A DNA stretch of 64,000 bases from NCBI RefSeq assembly GCF_001619955.1, contig NZ_LQQO01000003.1:62001-126000 (forward strand), in the 5' to 3' direction. The notes under the pieces were generated by a model. The model saw only the letters and a list, made by a program, of their open reading frames with translations. It was not told the DNA's origin and did not search any database. Of the stretch, positions 55,907-64,000 are shown one piece after another. The stretch comes from Sphingomonas hankookensis. Its GTDB lineage: Bacteria; Pseudomonadota; Alphaproteobacteria; Sphingomonadales; Sphingomonadaceae. The translations under genes were made by a program, and so were the position numbers. Position 1 is the first letter of the stretch. Each line of letters starts with the position of its first letter.

Positions 55907-56908
55907 TTGACCCAGCCCACGCTCGACGTCGTTGCGATCGGCAACGCCATCGTCGATATCCTTGCCCAGTCCGACGACGCGTTCCTTGCAGCGGAGGGCA
56001 TGACCAAGGGGTCGATGCAGCTCGTCTTCTCGCCGGCCGATGCCGACGCGCTCTATGCCAAGATGGGCCCGGGCCGCGAAGTGTCGGGCGGGTCGGCCGC
56101 GAACACCGTTGCCGGCATCGCCGCGCTGGGCGGCAAGACCGGCTTCATCGGGCAGGTCGCCGACGATCAGCTGGGGGCGGTATTCGCGCATGACATCCGC
56201 GCCGCCGGCGTCCGCTTCGACACCGCTGTGCGTGCGGGCGAGCCGGCGACCGCGCGCTGCATGATCTTCGTCACGCCCGATGGGCAGCGCACGATGAACA
56301 CCTTTCTCGGCGCGTCGCAGTTCCTGCCCGAAGCGGCGCTGGATGCCGACCTGATCGCCAGCGGCGCGATCCTGTATCTCGAAGGCTATCTGTGGGACCC
56401 GGAAGAGCCGCGCGCCGCGATGCGCGCCGGCATCCGCATCGCACGCGATGCCGGGCGCAAGGTCGCCTTCACCCTGTCGGACACCTTCTGCATCTCGCGC
56501 CACGGCGACGACTTCCGCGCGCTGATCGCCGAGGGGCAGGTCGACATCCTCTTCGCCAACGAGAACGAGCTGCTCGCGCTGGCGAAGGTCGAGGACTTCG
56601 ACGCGGCGGTGGACAAGATCGCCGGCCAGGTGCCGGTGCTGGTCGTCACGCGCGGCGAACATGGCGCCATCGCGGTGACCGAAGGCCAGCGGACCAGCGT
56701 GCCCGCGCAGCCGATCGAGCGCGTGGTCGACACGACCGGCGCGGGCGACCTGTTCGCCGCCGGCTTCCTGCACGGCCAGTCGCACGGCTATGACATCGAA
56801 CGCTCGCTGAAGCTCGGTGCGCTGTGCGCCGCCGAGATCATCTCGCACTATGGGGCGCGTCCCGAGGTCGACCTGACGAAGCTGATGGCCGACAAGCTGG
56901 ACGGCTGA
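55907..56908 (+). CDS. PfkB-family carbohydrate kinase, adenosine-kinase-like
   Basis: 333 residues. The N-terminus LDVVAIGNAIVDILAQSDDA, SGGSAANTVAGIAALGGKTG and the C-terminal VVDTTGAGDLFAAGFLHG anion-hole/base motif are diagnostic. The sequence fits the adenosine-kinase/ribokinase branch common in alphaproteobacteria. The start is a TTG at 55907; the GGAGA ribosome site 6 bases before it decides the choice, and no ATG is available nearby. Followed by a bidirectional terminator. Confidence 0.88.
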   Translation: MTQPTLDVVAIGNAIVDILAQSDDAFLAAEGMTKGSMQLVFSPADADALYAKMGPGREVSGGSAANTVAGIAALGGKTGFIGQVADDQLGAVFAHDIRAAGVRFDTAVRAGEPATARCMIFVTPDGQRTMNTFLGASQFLPEAALDADLIASGAILYLEGYLWDPEEPRAAMRAGIRIARDAGRKVAFTLSDTFCISRHGDDFRALIAEGQVDILFANENELLALAKVEDFDAAVDKIAGQVPVLVVTRGEHGAIAVTEGQRTSVPAQPIERVVDTTGAGDLFAAGFLHGQSHGYDIERSLKLGALCAAEIISHYGARPEVDLTKLMADKLDG

Positions 56909-56935
56909 TCCGCCCATCCATCACCGACAAAAAGA

Positions 56936-56965
56936 AAGGGCCGGGGAAGCGATTCCCCGGCCCTT
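56936..56965. terminator. Bidirectional terminator between convergent genes
   Basis: AAGGGCCGGGGAA and TTCCCCGGCCCTT, a perfect 13-bp stem with a GCGA loop, A-rich on the left and T-containing on the right. It serves the kinase (plus) and the permease (minus). Confidence 0.88.
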
Positions 56966-56989
56966 CCTGTATCGAAGCGTCGTTGCCGA

Positions 56990-58528
56990 TCAGTCCTTGG
57001 GACCGCCCGGCAGCGGCGGCACCGGCAGGGGCGGAACGCCCGCATCGTCCTCATGGGTGTCGACGATGCCGCGGCCGACATGGCTGCGCGAGCGGCTATA
57101 GCCGAAATACACCAGCAGCCCGAAGAACGCCCAGCCGAAGAACAGCGCCAGCGTGTAGAAGGACAGGCTGAAGAACAGGTAGATGCAGCCGGCGACCGCC
57201 AGCGGAGCGACGACCATGACCGCCGGGGTGCGGAACGGACGGCGACGGTTCGGATCGGTCTTGCGCAGCACCAGCACCGCGATCGCGACCATGGCGAACG
57301 CGAACAGCGTGCCCGAGTTCGAGATATCGGCCAGCGCCCCGACCGGGAACAGTGCGGCGAAGAAGGCGACGAACACGCCGGTGATGATCGTCACCACATG
57401 CGGCGTGCCGTATTTCGGGTGCACCTTCGACAGCTTGGCCGGGAGCAGACCGTCACGGCTCATCACGAAGAAGATGCGTGTCTGGCCGAACATCATCATC
57501 AGCACGACGCTGGGCAGCGCCAGCCCGGCGGCGAGGCCGATCAGGTTGCCGACCTGCTGCCAGCCGATCTCGCGCAGCGTCCATGCCAGCGCTTCCTTCG
57601 AGCAGACGACGGCCTGGCTGCCGATATTGGCGCAGGCGGCGGCCAGTTCGGTGCTGCCCGGCGCGATGCCCTTGCCCGCGGCATCGACCAGCGGCTGCGC
57701 GCCGACCGTGCCGATGACGCCGGCAGCGACGAGGATGTAGAAGATGGTGCAGATGGCAAGGCTGCCGATCAGGCCGATCGGCATGTTGCGTTGCGGGTTC
57801 TTCGTCTCCTCGGCCGCGGTCGACACCGCGTCGAACCCGACATATGCGAAGAAGATCGACGCGGCGGCGGCGGAAATGCCGCCGAAGCCCAACGGCGCGA
57901 ACGGCTCGAAATTCTTCGACTGCATCACCGGCAGCGCCAGCGCGCAGAACAGGATCAGCGCACCGATCTTCACCGCGACGAGGATCGCGTTGATGAACGC
58001 CGATTCCTTGGTCCCGATCACCAGCAGCCAGGTGACGAGCAGCGCGATGATGAAGGCAGGCACGTTGATGATGCCGCCATCGATCGGGCCGAGCGTCAGC
58101 GCGGTGGGCAGGTCGATACCGGCAAATTCCCTGAGCAACCCGACGAAATAGCCCGACCAGCCGACCGATACGGCACCGGCGGCGACCGCATATTCTAGCA
58201 CCAGCGCCCAGCCGACCATCCAGGCCAGCATCTCGCCCATGACGGCATAGCTGTAGGTATAGGCCGATCCCGATACCGGGACCATCGACGACATTTCGGC
58301 GTAGCACAGGGCGGCGACCGCGCAGACGAGGCCGGCGATGATGAACGAGATCATCATGCCTGGTCCCGCCTTCTGCGCGGCTTCGGCGGTCAGAACGAAG
58401 ATGCCGGTGCCGATGATGGCGCCGACGCCCAGCATGGTCAGCTGGAACGCACCCAGGGTGCGGGTAAGCGATTTCTTCTCTGCGGTCGCAAGGATCGCAT
58501 CGAGTGGCTTGATACGGCCAAAAATCAT
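56990..58528 (-). CDS. APC-family amino acid permease
   Basis: 512 residues, about 12 membrane helices. Hallmarks of the amino acid-polyamine-organocation family: FQLTMLGVGAIIGTGIFVL (helix 1 unwinding GxG), LCYAEMSSMVPVSGSAYTYSY, FFAYVGFDAVSTAAEETKNP (helix 6) and FGQTRIFFVMSRDGLLP. It resembles the cationic amino acid transporter (CAT) branch. The C-terminal tail is Pro-rich. Upstream 107 bases up to the HIT gene are AT-rich and likely hold the promoter. Confidence 0.9.
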   Translation of the reverse strand: MIFGRIKPLDAILATAEKKSLTRTLGAFQLTMLGVGAIIGTGIFVLTAEAAQKAGPGMMISFIIAGLVCAVAALCYAEMSSMVPVSGSAYTYSYAVMGEMLAWMVGWALVLEYAVAAGAVSVGWSGYFVGLLREFAGIDLPTALTLGPIDGGIINVPAFIIALLVTWLLVIGTKESAFINAILVAVKIGALILFCALALPVMQSKNFEPFAPLGFGGISAAAASIFFAYVGFDAVSTAAEETKNPQRNMPIGLIGSLAICTIFYILVAAGVIGTVGAQPLVDAAGKGIAPGSTELAAACANIGSQAVVCSKEALAWTLREIGWQQVGNLIGLAAGLALPSVVLMMMFGQTRIFFVMSRDGLLPAKLSKVHPKYGTPHVVTIITGVFVAFFAALFPVGALADISNSGTLFAFAMVAIAVLVLRKTDPNRRRPFRTPAVMVVAPLAVAGCIYLFFSLSFYTLALFFGWAFFGLLVYFGYSRSRSHVGRGIVDTHEDDAGVPPLPVPPLPGGPKD

Positions 58529-58635
58529 GCAGGCCCCCCAAACGCGGCGCCTTCTTGCGGGGCCGCGAGATTACAAAGGCGTAAACCTACCCGCAAATCC
58601 GCCCCGCGCAATTCCTTTCGTGCAATAAAGCTGTC

Positions 58636-59013
58636 CTATCGCGCCAGCATCGGTCCCAGCGGCGCGCCGCCGAACAGATGGACGTGCAGGTGCGGCACCT
58701 CCTGTCCGCCATGTCCGCCGATATTGGCGAGCAGGCGATAGCCCGGTTCGACCAGCCCATGCTCGCGCGCGACATGGCCCACGGCGCGGACGAATCCTGC
58801 GATTTCGGCATCGGGTGCGCGGGCGGAAAAATCGTCCCACGACACATAAGCGCCCTTGGGGATCACCAGCACATGCACCGGCGCCTGCGGGGCGATATCA
58901 TGAAAGGCGAGGGCATGTTCGTCCTCATATACCCGCTTGGCCGGTATCTCCCCGCGCAGGATGCGGGCGAAGATATTGTCGGCGTCATAGGGCTGGGTCG
59001 CGTCGATCGGCAT
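58636..59013 (-). CDS. HIT-family nucleotide hydrolase
   Basis: 125 residues. N-terminus DNIFARILRGEIPAKRVYED, HVLVIPKGAYVSW and the histidine triad PHLHVHLFGG. Likely an adenosine 5'-phosphoramidase or dinucleoside polyphosphate hydrolase of the HINT branch. It starts 4 bases after the hisE stop and so ends that transcript. Confidence 0.9.
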   Translation of the reverse strand: MPIDATQPYDADNIFARILRGEIPAKRVYEDEHALAFHDIAPQAPVHVLVIPKGAYVSWDDFSARAPDAEIAGFVRAVGHVAREHGLVEPGYRLLANIGGHGGQEVPHLHVHLFGGAPLGPMLAR

Positions 59014-59017
59014 GGAC

Positions 59018-59335
59018 TTACTCCTTGGGACGGGACGCTTTTTCAGCGATGCCCGACAGCCCGTCGCGGCGGGTCAGTTCAGCGCGGACATCGTCCAGCG
59101 CGATGCCCTGGGTCTGCAGCAGCAGCGTCAGGTGGAATATCAGGTCTGCGGCCTCGCCGATCAGCCCGGCGCGGTCGTTGCCGCACGCCGCGATGACGCA
59201 TTCGACCGCTTCCTCGCCGACCTTCTGCGCGATCTTCGCCGTGCCGCGCGCGTGCAGCTTCGCGACATAGGATTGGGTGGGATCGCCGCCGATCCGGCTG
59301 GCGATCACCGATTCGAGCCGGTCGAAGGCGTCCAT
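59018..59335 (-). CDS. hisE: Phosphoribosyl-ATP diphosphatase
   Basis: 105 residues; second step of histidine synthesis. RLESVIASRIGGDPTQSYVA, KVGEEAVECVIAA (metal-binding Glu cluster, MazG-like fold) and LIGEAADLIFHLTLLL. Separate from hisI, which is not present in the window. The ATG at 59335 follows the small ORF stop by one base. Confidence 0.94.
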   Translation of the reverse strand: MDAFDRLESVIASRIGGDPTQSYVAKLHARGTAKIAQKVGEEAVECVIAACGNDRAGLIGEAADLIFHLTLLLQTQGIALDDVRAELTRRDGLSGIAEKASRPKE

Positions 59336-59336
59336 G

Positions 59337-59489
59337 TCAGTCCCTGTTCCTGCGTTGCCGATTGCGGATCGCCCGCCGCGCCAGCACCACCATGAAGACG
59401 AAGGCGACGAACGTCGCGACGTCGGAAAAGGCAAAGCCTTCGCGGGGCGGCGCAATGCCCGAATGGGCGGCGAGGGCGGTAGTGGCCAT
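59337..59489 (-). CDS. Small single-helix protein between hisF and hisE
   Basis: 50 residues: an Ala/Gly-rich start, a hydrophobic helix FSDVATFVAFVFMVVLARRA and a very basic tail (RNRQRRNRD). It lies just after the hisF terminator hairpin, and its stop is one base before hisE. Codon use matches its neighbours. No known family; could be a small inner-membrane protein. Only moderate support that it is translated. Confidence 0.5.
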   Translation of the reverse strand: MATTALAAHSGIAPPREGFAFSDVATFVAFVFMVVLARRAIRNRQRRNRD

Positions 59490-59520
59490 GGGGCGGCTGT
59501 AGGGGGTTTTGCGAGGCCTG

Positions 59521-59547
59521 AAAATCCTCCCCGGCACGGGGAGGATC
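59521..59547 (-). terminator. Intrinsic terminator after hisF
   Basis: On the minus strand, ATCCTCCCCG and CGGGGAGGAT form a perfect 10-bp stem with a TGC loop, followed by TTTT, directly after the hisF stop. It should end or attenuate the hisB-to-hisF transcript before the small ORF and hisE. Confidence 0.8.
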
Positions 59548-60309
59548 TTAGTGCGACCGTACCGGCACCCCAGCCGCCGCCAGCGCGGCGTGCGCGTCCG
59601 CCACCGACGCTTCCCCGAAATGAAAGATCGACGCCGCCAGCACCGCGCTGGCATGTCCCTGCGTCACGCCCGCGACCAGATGGTCGAGCGTACCGACCCC
59701 GCCCGACGCCACCACCGGCACCGACACGGCGTCGGCGATCGTCCGGATCAGGTTGAGGTCATAGCCGTCGCGCGTCCCGTCGCGGTCCATCGACGTCACC
59801 AGCAATTCGCCCGCACCCAGTTCCGCTAGTTTCAGCGCATGTTCGACCGCATCGATCCCCGTCGCGCGGCGACCGCCATGGGTGAACACTTCCCAGCGCC
59901 CCTCGACCCGGCGGGCATCGACCGAGGCGGTGACGCACTGGCTGCCGAAGCGGTCGGCGATGTCCGCCACCAGTTCGGGCCGTGCCACGGCGGCGGAATT
60001 GACCGCGACCTTGTCCGCCCCGGCCAGCAGCAGCGCGCGGGCATCGTCGGGCGATCGCACGCCGCCCCCCACGGTCAGCGGCATGAAGCACACCTCCGCC
60101 GTCCGCCGCACCACGTCGATGATCGTGTCGCGCCCTTCATGGCTGGCGCCGATATCGAGGAACGTCAGTTCGTCCGCGCCCGCCGCATCATAGGCGCGCG
60201 CCTGCTCGACCGGATCGCCGGCATCGCGCAGTTCGACGAAGTTCACGCCCTTCACCACCCGCCCGGCATGGACGTCGAGGCAGGGAATGACCCGCGCCCG
60301 CACCGTCAT
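59548..60309 (-). CDS. hisF: Imidazole glycerol phosphate synthase subunit HisF
   Basis: 253 residues, (beta/alpha)8 cyclase. [19 protein letters not shown] (catalytic Asp), [24 protein letters not shown] and [13 protein letters not shown] (second Asp) are intact. Its ATG overlaps the hisA stop as ATGA. It joins HisH to make imidazole glycerol phosphate and AICAR. Confidence 0.96.
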   Translation of the reverse strand: MTVRARVIPCLDVHAGRVVKGVNFVELRDAGDPVEQARAYDAAGADELTFLDIGASHEGRDTIIDVVRRTAEVCFMPLTVGGGVRSPDDARALLLAGADKVAVNSAAVARPELVADIADRFGSQCVTASVDARRVEGRWEVFTHGGRRATGIDAVEHALKLAELGAGELLVTSMDRDGTRDGYDLNLIRTIADAVSVPVVASGGVGTLDHLVAGVTQGHASAVLAASIFHFGEASVADAHAALAAAGVPVRSH

Positions 60310-61034
60310 GCGGCAGCGACCCGGATCGCTTCGGCGAGTTCGAGGCGACCGTCATACAGCGCCCGGCCGGTGATGACGCCTTCGATGCCGGGCTTGCCCT
60401 TCAGCGCATGGATGTCCTCGATCCCCGCGACCCCGCCGCTGGCGATGACCGGGATCGATACGGCGGCGGCCAGCGCGGCAGTCGCCTCGACATTGCAACC
60501 TTTCAGCATCCCATCGCGCCCGACATCGGTGAACAGGACAGCAGCGACGCCGGCATCCTCGAACCGGCGGGCGAGCTCGGTGACCGACACCGTCGACACA
60601 TCCGCCCAGCCGCGCGTCGCGACCATGCCGTCCCATGCGTCGACCGCCACCACGATCCGCCCCGGACAGGCGGCGGCGGCTTCGCGCACGAAATCGGGGT
60701 CTTCCAGCGCGGCTGTACCGATCACGACCCGCGCGACGCCGAGGTCGAGCCAGCGGTCGACATTGGCGCGGTTGCGGATGCCGCCGCCCAGCTGCACCCG
60801 GCCCGGAAACGCCTTGAGGATACCCGCCACCGCATCGCCATTGACCGACTGTCCGGCAAAGGCGCCGTCCAGATCGACGACGTGCAGATGATCCGCCCCC
60901 GCATCGGCGAACAATGTCGCCTGATGCGCGGGATCGTCGCCATAGACCGTGGCACGGTCCATATCGCCCTCGGCCAGACGGACGACCTGTCCGCCTTTGA
61001 GGTCGATTGCCGGAAAAACCGTCAGGGACGCCAT
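60306..61034 (-). CDS. hisA: ProFAR isomerase
   Basis: 242 residues: [18 protein letters not shown] (catalytic Asp), [32 protein letters not shown] and [13 protein letters not shown] (second Asp), [10 protein letters not shown]. Its start lies 13 bases inside the end of hisH, and its stop overlaps hisF by 4 bases, so translation is coupled. The open frame to 61466 is a shadow of hisH. Confidence 0.96.
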   Translation of the reverse strand: MASLTVFPAIDLKGGQVVRLAEGDMDRATVYGDDPAHQATLFADAGADHLHVVDLDGAFAGQSVNGDAVAGILKAFPGRVQLGGGIRNRANVDRWLDLGVARVVIGTAALEDPDFVREAAAACPGRIVVAVDAWDGMVATRGWADVSTVSVTELARRFEDAGVAAVLFTDVGRDGMLKGCNVEATAALAAAVSIPVIASGGVAGIEDIHALKGKPGIEGVITGRALYDGRLELAEAIRVAAA

Positions 61035-61621
61035 TCGAGAAACCTCTCCAGCAGCGCCAATCCGTAGCGCTGGCTCTTTTCGGGGTGGAACTGCGCGCCG
61101 AGGATGTTGTCGCGGCCGATCGCCGCGGTCACCGGGCCGCCATGGTCGGTCGTGGCCAGTACATCCTCGCCCTCGAACGCATAGCTGTGCAGGAAATAGG
61201 CTTCGCCGGGCACCAGCAGCGGGTGCTCGCGGACCGGCACCACGTCGTTCCAGCCCATGTGCGGCACGGTGACGCCGGGGGCGGGGGTCAGGCGCCGGAC
61301 GGTGCCTTCGATCCAGCCGAGGCCGGCATGGCTGCCGAACTCCTCGCCGGTAGTCGCCAACAACTGCATGCCGACGCACACGCCCAGAAACGGCACGCCG
61401 CCGTTCAGCACCCGCGACCGCATCGCCTCGACCATGCCGGGGATCGCGGTCAGCCCGTTCATGCACGCGGCAAAGGCGCCGACGCCGGGCAGCACGATCC
61501 GGTCGGCCTTCGCGACCGCATCCGGGTCGGCGGTGATCGCCAGATCGGCCGCACCCGCTACCTTCAGCGCATTGGCGACCGACTGGAGATTGCCCGCGCC
61601 GTAATCGATCAGTGCGATCAA
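61022..61621 (-). CDS. hisH: Imidazole glycerol phosphate synthase subunit HisH
   Basis: 199 residues, class I glutamine amidotransferase. [18 protein letters not shown], oxyanion-strand [12 protein letters not shown], nucleophile Cys in [11 protein letters not shown], and His/Glu in AQFHPEKSQ. The start is a TTG at 61621 that overlaps the preceding stop as TTGA; no ATG or GTG fits the family N-terminus better. It feeds ammonia to HisF. Confidence 0.95.
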   Translation of the reverse strand: MIALIDYGAGNLQSVANALKVAGAADLAITADPDAVAKADRIVLPGVGAFAACMNGLTAIPGMVEAMRSRVLNGGVPFLGVCVGMQLLATTGEEFGSHAGLGWIEGTVRRLTPAPGVTVPHMGWNDVVPVREHPLLVPGEAYFLHSYAFEGEDVLATTDHGGPVTAAIGRDNILGAQFHPEKSQRYGLALLERFLEWRP

Positions 61622-61923
61622 AACAGCTGGCCGATCTGGTCCATCGCCAGCGTCATGGTGAAGGCGACGACCTCGACCGTGGCGACGCCGTTGACCACGA
61701 ACGGATCGGTCTCGGCAACCGCGCGCACCGCGTCTTCTTCCCCCCGGAACAGCAGCACGCCGCCGGTCGGCGGGTTGCGACGCCCGGCCAGCAGCATCGT
61801 GCCCTCGTCCATCGCCGCCTTGATCCACGCGACATGCGCGTCGCGGTGGACGTCGACCTCGTCCAGCGGCTTCACATAGCTCAGCATTGCCAGGCACATC
61901 GGCTGCATCGGACGGGCTACCAT
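61618..61923 (-). CDS. YciI-family protein inside the his operon
   Basis: 101 residues, ferredoxin-like YciI fold: [37 protein letters not shown] (conserved His), [13 protein letters not shown] and [16 protein letters not shown]. Function of the family is unclear; some members are chlorohydrolase-like or bind small molecules. AAGGGAG lies 9 bases upstream. It begins one base after the hisB stop and overlaps the hisH start, so it is truly part of the operon. Confidence 0.9.
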   Translation of the reverse strand: MVARPMQPMCLAMLSYVKPLDEVDVHRDAHVAWIKAAMDEGTMLLAGRRNPPTGGVLLFRGEEDAVRAVAETDPFVVNGVATVEVVAFTMTLAMDQIGQLF

Positions 61924-61924
61924 G

Positions 61925-62512
61925 TCACAATACTCCCTTGGTCGACGGGATGGCATCGGCCTTGCGCGGGTCGATTTCGGTCGCGGTGCGCAGGGCGCGG
62001 GCCAGCCCCTTGAAGATGCTCTCGGCGATATGATGGTTGTTGGTGCCGTAGAGCGTCTCGACATGCAGCGTGATGCCCGCTGCCTGCGCGAAGCTGTGGC
62101 AGAAATGGCCGAACATCTCGGTATCCATCGTGCCGAGCTGCGCCTGGGTGAACTGCACCTTCCACACCAGCCACGGACGGCCGGAAATGTCCAATGCCAC
62201 GCGGGTCAGCGTCTCGTCCATCGGCGACAGCGCGTCGCCATAGCGGCGGATGCCGCGCTTGTCGCCCAGCGCCTTGGCGAACGCCTCGCCGATCGCGATG
62301 CCGGTATCCTCGACCGTGTGGTGCGCATCGATATGCAGGTCGCCCTTGGTCCGCACGGTCAGGTCGATCAGCGAATGCCGCGACAGCTGTTCGAGCATAT
62401 GGTCGAAGAATCCGACCCCGGTCGACACGTCATAGATGCCGGTACCGTCGAGATTGACCGTGACGTCAATCGACGTCTCGCTGGTCGTGCGGGCGATGGT
62501 GGCGGTGCGCAT
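61925..62512 (-). CDS. hisB: Imidazoleglycerol-phosphate dehydratase
   Basis: 195 residues, monofunctional His[38 protein letters not shown] and [19 protein letters not shown] hold the Mn-binding His/Glu set. The ATG at 62512 has GGAGA 5 bases upstream; an ATG at 62524 is an alternative. First gene of the his block, divergent from sspB over about 81 bases. Confidence 0.96.
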   Translation of the reverse strand: MRTATIARTTSETSIDVTVNLDGTGIYDVSTGVGFFDHMLEQLSRHSLIDLTVRTKGDLHIDAHHTVEDTGIAIGEAFAKALGDKRGIRRYGDALSPMDETLTRVALDISGRPWLVWKVQFTQAQLGTMDTEMFGHFCHSFAQAAGITLHVETLYGTNNHHIAESIFKGLARALRTATEIDPRKADAIPSTKGVL

Positions 62513-62593
62513 GGGCGTCTCCATAGCGTGTGGCGCATCCCATGCAACGCAACGAATCTTGACGGACCGGCAAACGCCGCTACCCAAGGCGCC

Positions 62594-63076
62594 ATGAGCC
62601 AGCCCGTCGCAGACAGCCTGATCCCTTATGACGAGATCGTCCAGGAAGCCCTGCGCGCCGTCGTCGGCCGCGTCCTCGGGCAGGTGTCCGCCACCGGCGC
62701 GCTGCCGGGCGAGCATCACTTCTATATCACCTTCAAGACCCAGGCCCCCGGCGTCGACATCCCCAAGCGGCTGATCGAGCGGTTTCCGGACGAGATGACG
62801 ATCGTCATCCAGCACCGTTTCTGGGACCTGACCGTCGATGGTGAACGCTTTTCGGTCGGCCTGAGCTTCGGCGGCATCCCGTCGACCCTCGTCATTCCCT
62901 ATGCCGCGATCACCGGCTTCCACGATCCCGCGGTCAATTTCGAACTGCGCTTTCAGGCGAATGACGAGCCGGGCGACGAACCCGAACCGCACGACCCGCC
63001 CGAAAACGACGCGCCGATCGCGACCAGCGAGGACGGGTCGAACGTCGTCGCGGTGGATTTCAAGCGCAAGAAGTGA
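62594..63076 (+). CDS. sspB: ClpXP adaptor SspB, alpha type
   Basis: 160 residues. [37 protein letters not shown] and [20 protein letters not shown] form the SspB core; a linker rich in Asp/Glu/Pro and a C-terminal [11 protein letters not shown] (ClpX-binding tail) follow. It delivers ssrA-tagged and other substrates to ClpXP. Its stop overlaps the next GTG as GTGA. Confidence 0.93.
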   Translation: MSQPVADSLIPYDEIVQEALRAVVGRVLGQVSATGALPGEHHFYITFKTQAPGVDIPKRLIERFPDEMTIVIQHRFWDLTVDGERFSVGLSFGGIPSTLVIPYAAITGFHDPAVNFELRFQANDEPGDEPEPHDPPENDAPIATSEDGSNVVAVDFKRKK

Positions 63077-63489
63077 CGATCGAGGTCGTCGCTTCGCCCG
63101 GCGAGGCCGAGCGCGACGCGATCCTGCGCATCCTGGTCGCGCATAACGAAGCCTCGGTCGGCCCGACCGAACGGCAGCAGGTGGCGATCGTCGTCCGGGA
63201 CGACGCCGGCACGATCACCGGCGGACTGTGGGGCAAGATCGGCTATCGCTGGCTGTTCGTCGAATTTCTGGCGGTATCGCCCGACCATAAGCGGCAGGGC
63301 ATCGGCCGCGCGCTGATGCAGCGGGCCGAGACGCTGGCGCGGGATGCAGGATGCATCGGCATGTGGCTCGACACCTTCAGTTTCCAGGCGCGCGGCTTCT
63401 ACGAAAAGCTGGGGTTCGGTCATTTCGGCACGATCGACGATTTTCCGCCGGGGCATAGCCGCTTCTTCCTGTCGAAACGGATCGACTGA
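63073..63489 (+). CDS. GNAT-family N-acetyltransferase
   Basis: 138 residues, start GTG at 63073 overlapping the sspB stop. The acetyl-CoA motif A is [20 protein letters not shown] (R/QxxGxG/A), with the C-terminal [11 protein letters not shown] strand. Acyl acceptor is unknown. Coupled to sspB, but no functional link is evident. Confidence 0.88.
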   Translation: MTIEVVASPGEAERDAILRILVAHNEASVGPTERQQVAIVVRDDAGTITGGLWGKIGYRWLFVEFLAVSPDHKRQGIGRALMQRAETLARDAGCIGMWLDTFSFQARGFYEKLGFGHFGTIDDFPPGHSRFFLSKRID

Positions 63490-63511
63490 CGCGGCCACGG
63501 GTTTTGTCGGC

Positions 63512-64000
63512 ATGACCGATACCCGTACCGAAACCGACTCGATCGGCGCGATCGAGGTTCCCGCCGCCGCTTACTGGGGCGCGCAGACCGAACGATCGAT
63601 CGAGAATTTCCCGTTCCCGCCGTCCGAGCGGATGCCGATCGGCATCGTCCATGCGCTCGCCATCGTGAAGCAGGCGGCAGCGCGGGTGAACCGTGCCCAC
63701 GGCCTCGACGCCACACTCGCCGACGCGATCGAGGCGGCGGCGGGCGAAGTGATCGCCGGCAAGCTGGACGACCAGTTCCCGCTGGTCATCTGGCAGACCG
63801 GCAGCGGCACCCAGTCGAACATGAACGCCAACGAAGTCATTGCCGGCCGCGCCAACGAAGCGCTGACGGGCAAGCGCGGCGGCAAATCGCCGGTCCATCC
63901 GAACGATCACGTCAACAAGGGCCAGTCGTCGAACGACAGCTTCCCCACCGCGCTGCATGTCGCGGCGGTGGTGGCGCTCAACCGCGACCTGCTCCCGGCG
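63512..64000 (+). CDS. fumC: Fumarate hydratase class II, 5' part
   Basis: 163 residues up to the right edge; the gene continues outside. N-terminus [40 protein letters not shown] and [20 protein letters not shown] are the conserved class II fumarase/aspartase segments, covering the first substrate-binding region. Only 22 bases after the GNAT gene, so it could be co-transcribed. It hydrates fumarate to malate in the TCA cycle. Confidence 0.95.
   Translation, partial: MTDTRTETDSIGAIEVPAAAYWGAQTERSIENFPFPPSERMPIGIVHALAIVKQAAARVNRAHGLDATLADAIEAAAGEVIAGKLDDQFPLVIWQTGSGTQSNMNANEVIAGRANEALTGKRGGKSPVHPNDHVNKGQSSNDSFPTALHVAAVVALNRDLLPA

Overview
The window is a high-GC chromosomal segment from an alphaproteobacterium, most likely a sphingomonad (Sphingomonas or a close relative). 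This rests on the sugar-transferase, OPX, GumC-type and AtrD/AtrB-type gene set, the ParD-like/map pair, DUF2093, an alpha-type SspB, a DUF6402 relic, strong GC3, and the dispersed palindromes typical of these genomes. No species call is possible from sequence alone.

Region 1 (1-32060) is an exopolysaccharide (EPS) locus. At the left edge is a truncated RTX-type GH16 glucanase on the minus strand. It is followed on the plus strand (3311-15922) by an outer-membrane barrel, an OPX export protein, an AAA ATPase, a GumC/Wzz co-polymerase, a kinase-like protein that has lost its ATP-binding motifs, two MOP-type flippase candidates, a glycosyltransferase, a Wzy/ligase-like polymerase, an acyltransferase and a GT2. 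A minus-strand block (16341-20917) carries a WecG/TagA glycosyltransferase, an acyltransferase, a GT2 and, at its distal end, a two-gene pair resembling the head-spike base and fibre genes of gene transfer agents. Plus-strand genes resume with a second copy of the GT2 and a type I secretion ABC transporter/HlyD pair (to 25288), which plausibly secretes the RTX glucanase. Then come the initiating sugar transferase (minus), a PilZ protein, a UDP-glucuronate-epimerase-like gene and, after dapE and a phytase-like gene, UDP-glucose dehydrogenase. Together these encode precursor synthesis, lipid-linked assembly, flipping, polymerisation, export, acyl decoration and trimming of a polymer that looks Wzx/Wzy-dependent. 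No rmlABCD or full sphingan gel/sps/wel set is visible, so the polymer cannot be named.

Region 2 (32097-47674) is mostly housekeeping: DUF523, Nudix, rpmB, tadA, an orphan ParD-like gene with a palindromic operator, map, an OmpA lipoprotein, a CNNM/CorC-type protein, a DAACS transporter, purD and xseA with overlapping divergent start codons, DUF2093, an M23 peptidase, a Cu/Zn SOD lipoprotein, a lactonase and a nucleosidase. It ends in a small accessory patch with a frameshifted DUF6402 gene. The xseA gene contains an in-frame palindromic-repeat insertion.

Region 3 (48065-64000) holds acnA, a further acyltransferase, a PMM2-like phosphomannomutase with a mannose-1-phosphate guanylyltransferase (GDP-mannose supply), a lipoprotein, an EI24 protein, a PfkB kinase and an APC permease. 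These are followed by a his block (hisB-yciI-hisH-hisA-hisF, terminator, small membrane ORF, hisE, HIT protein), sspB, a GNAT protein and the 5' part of fumC. I saw no tRNA, rRNA, CRISPR array, transposase or integrase.
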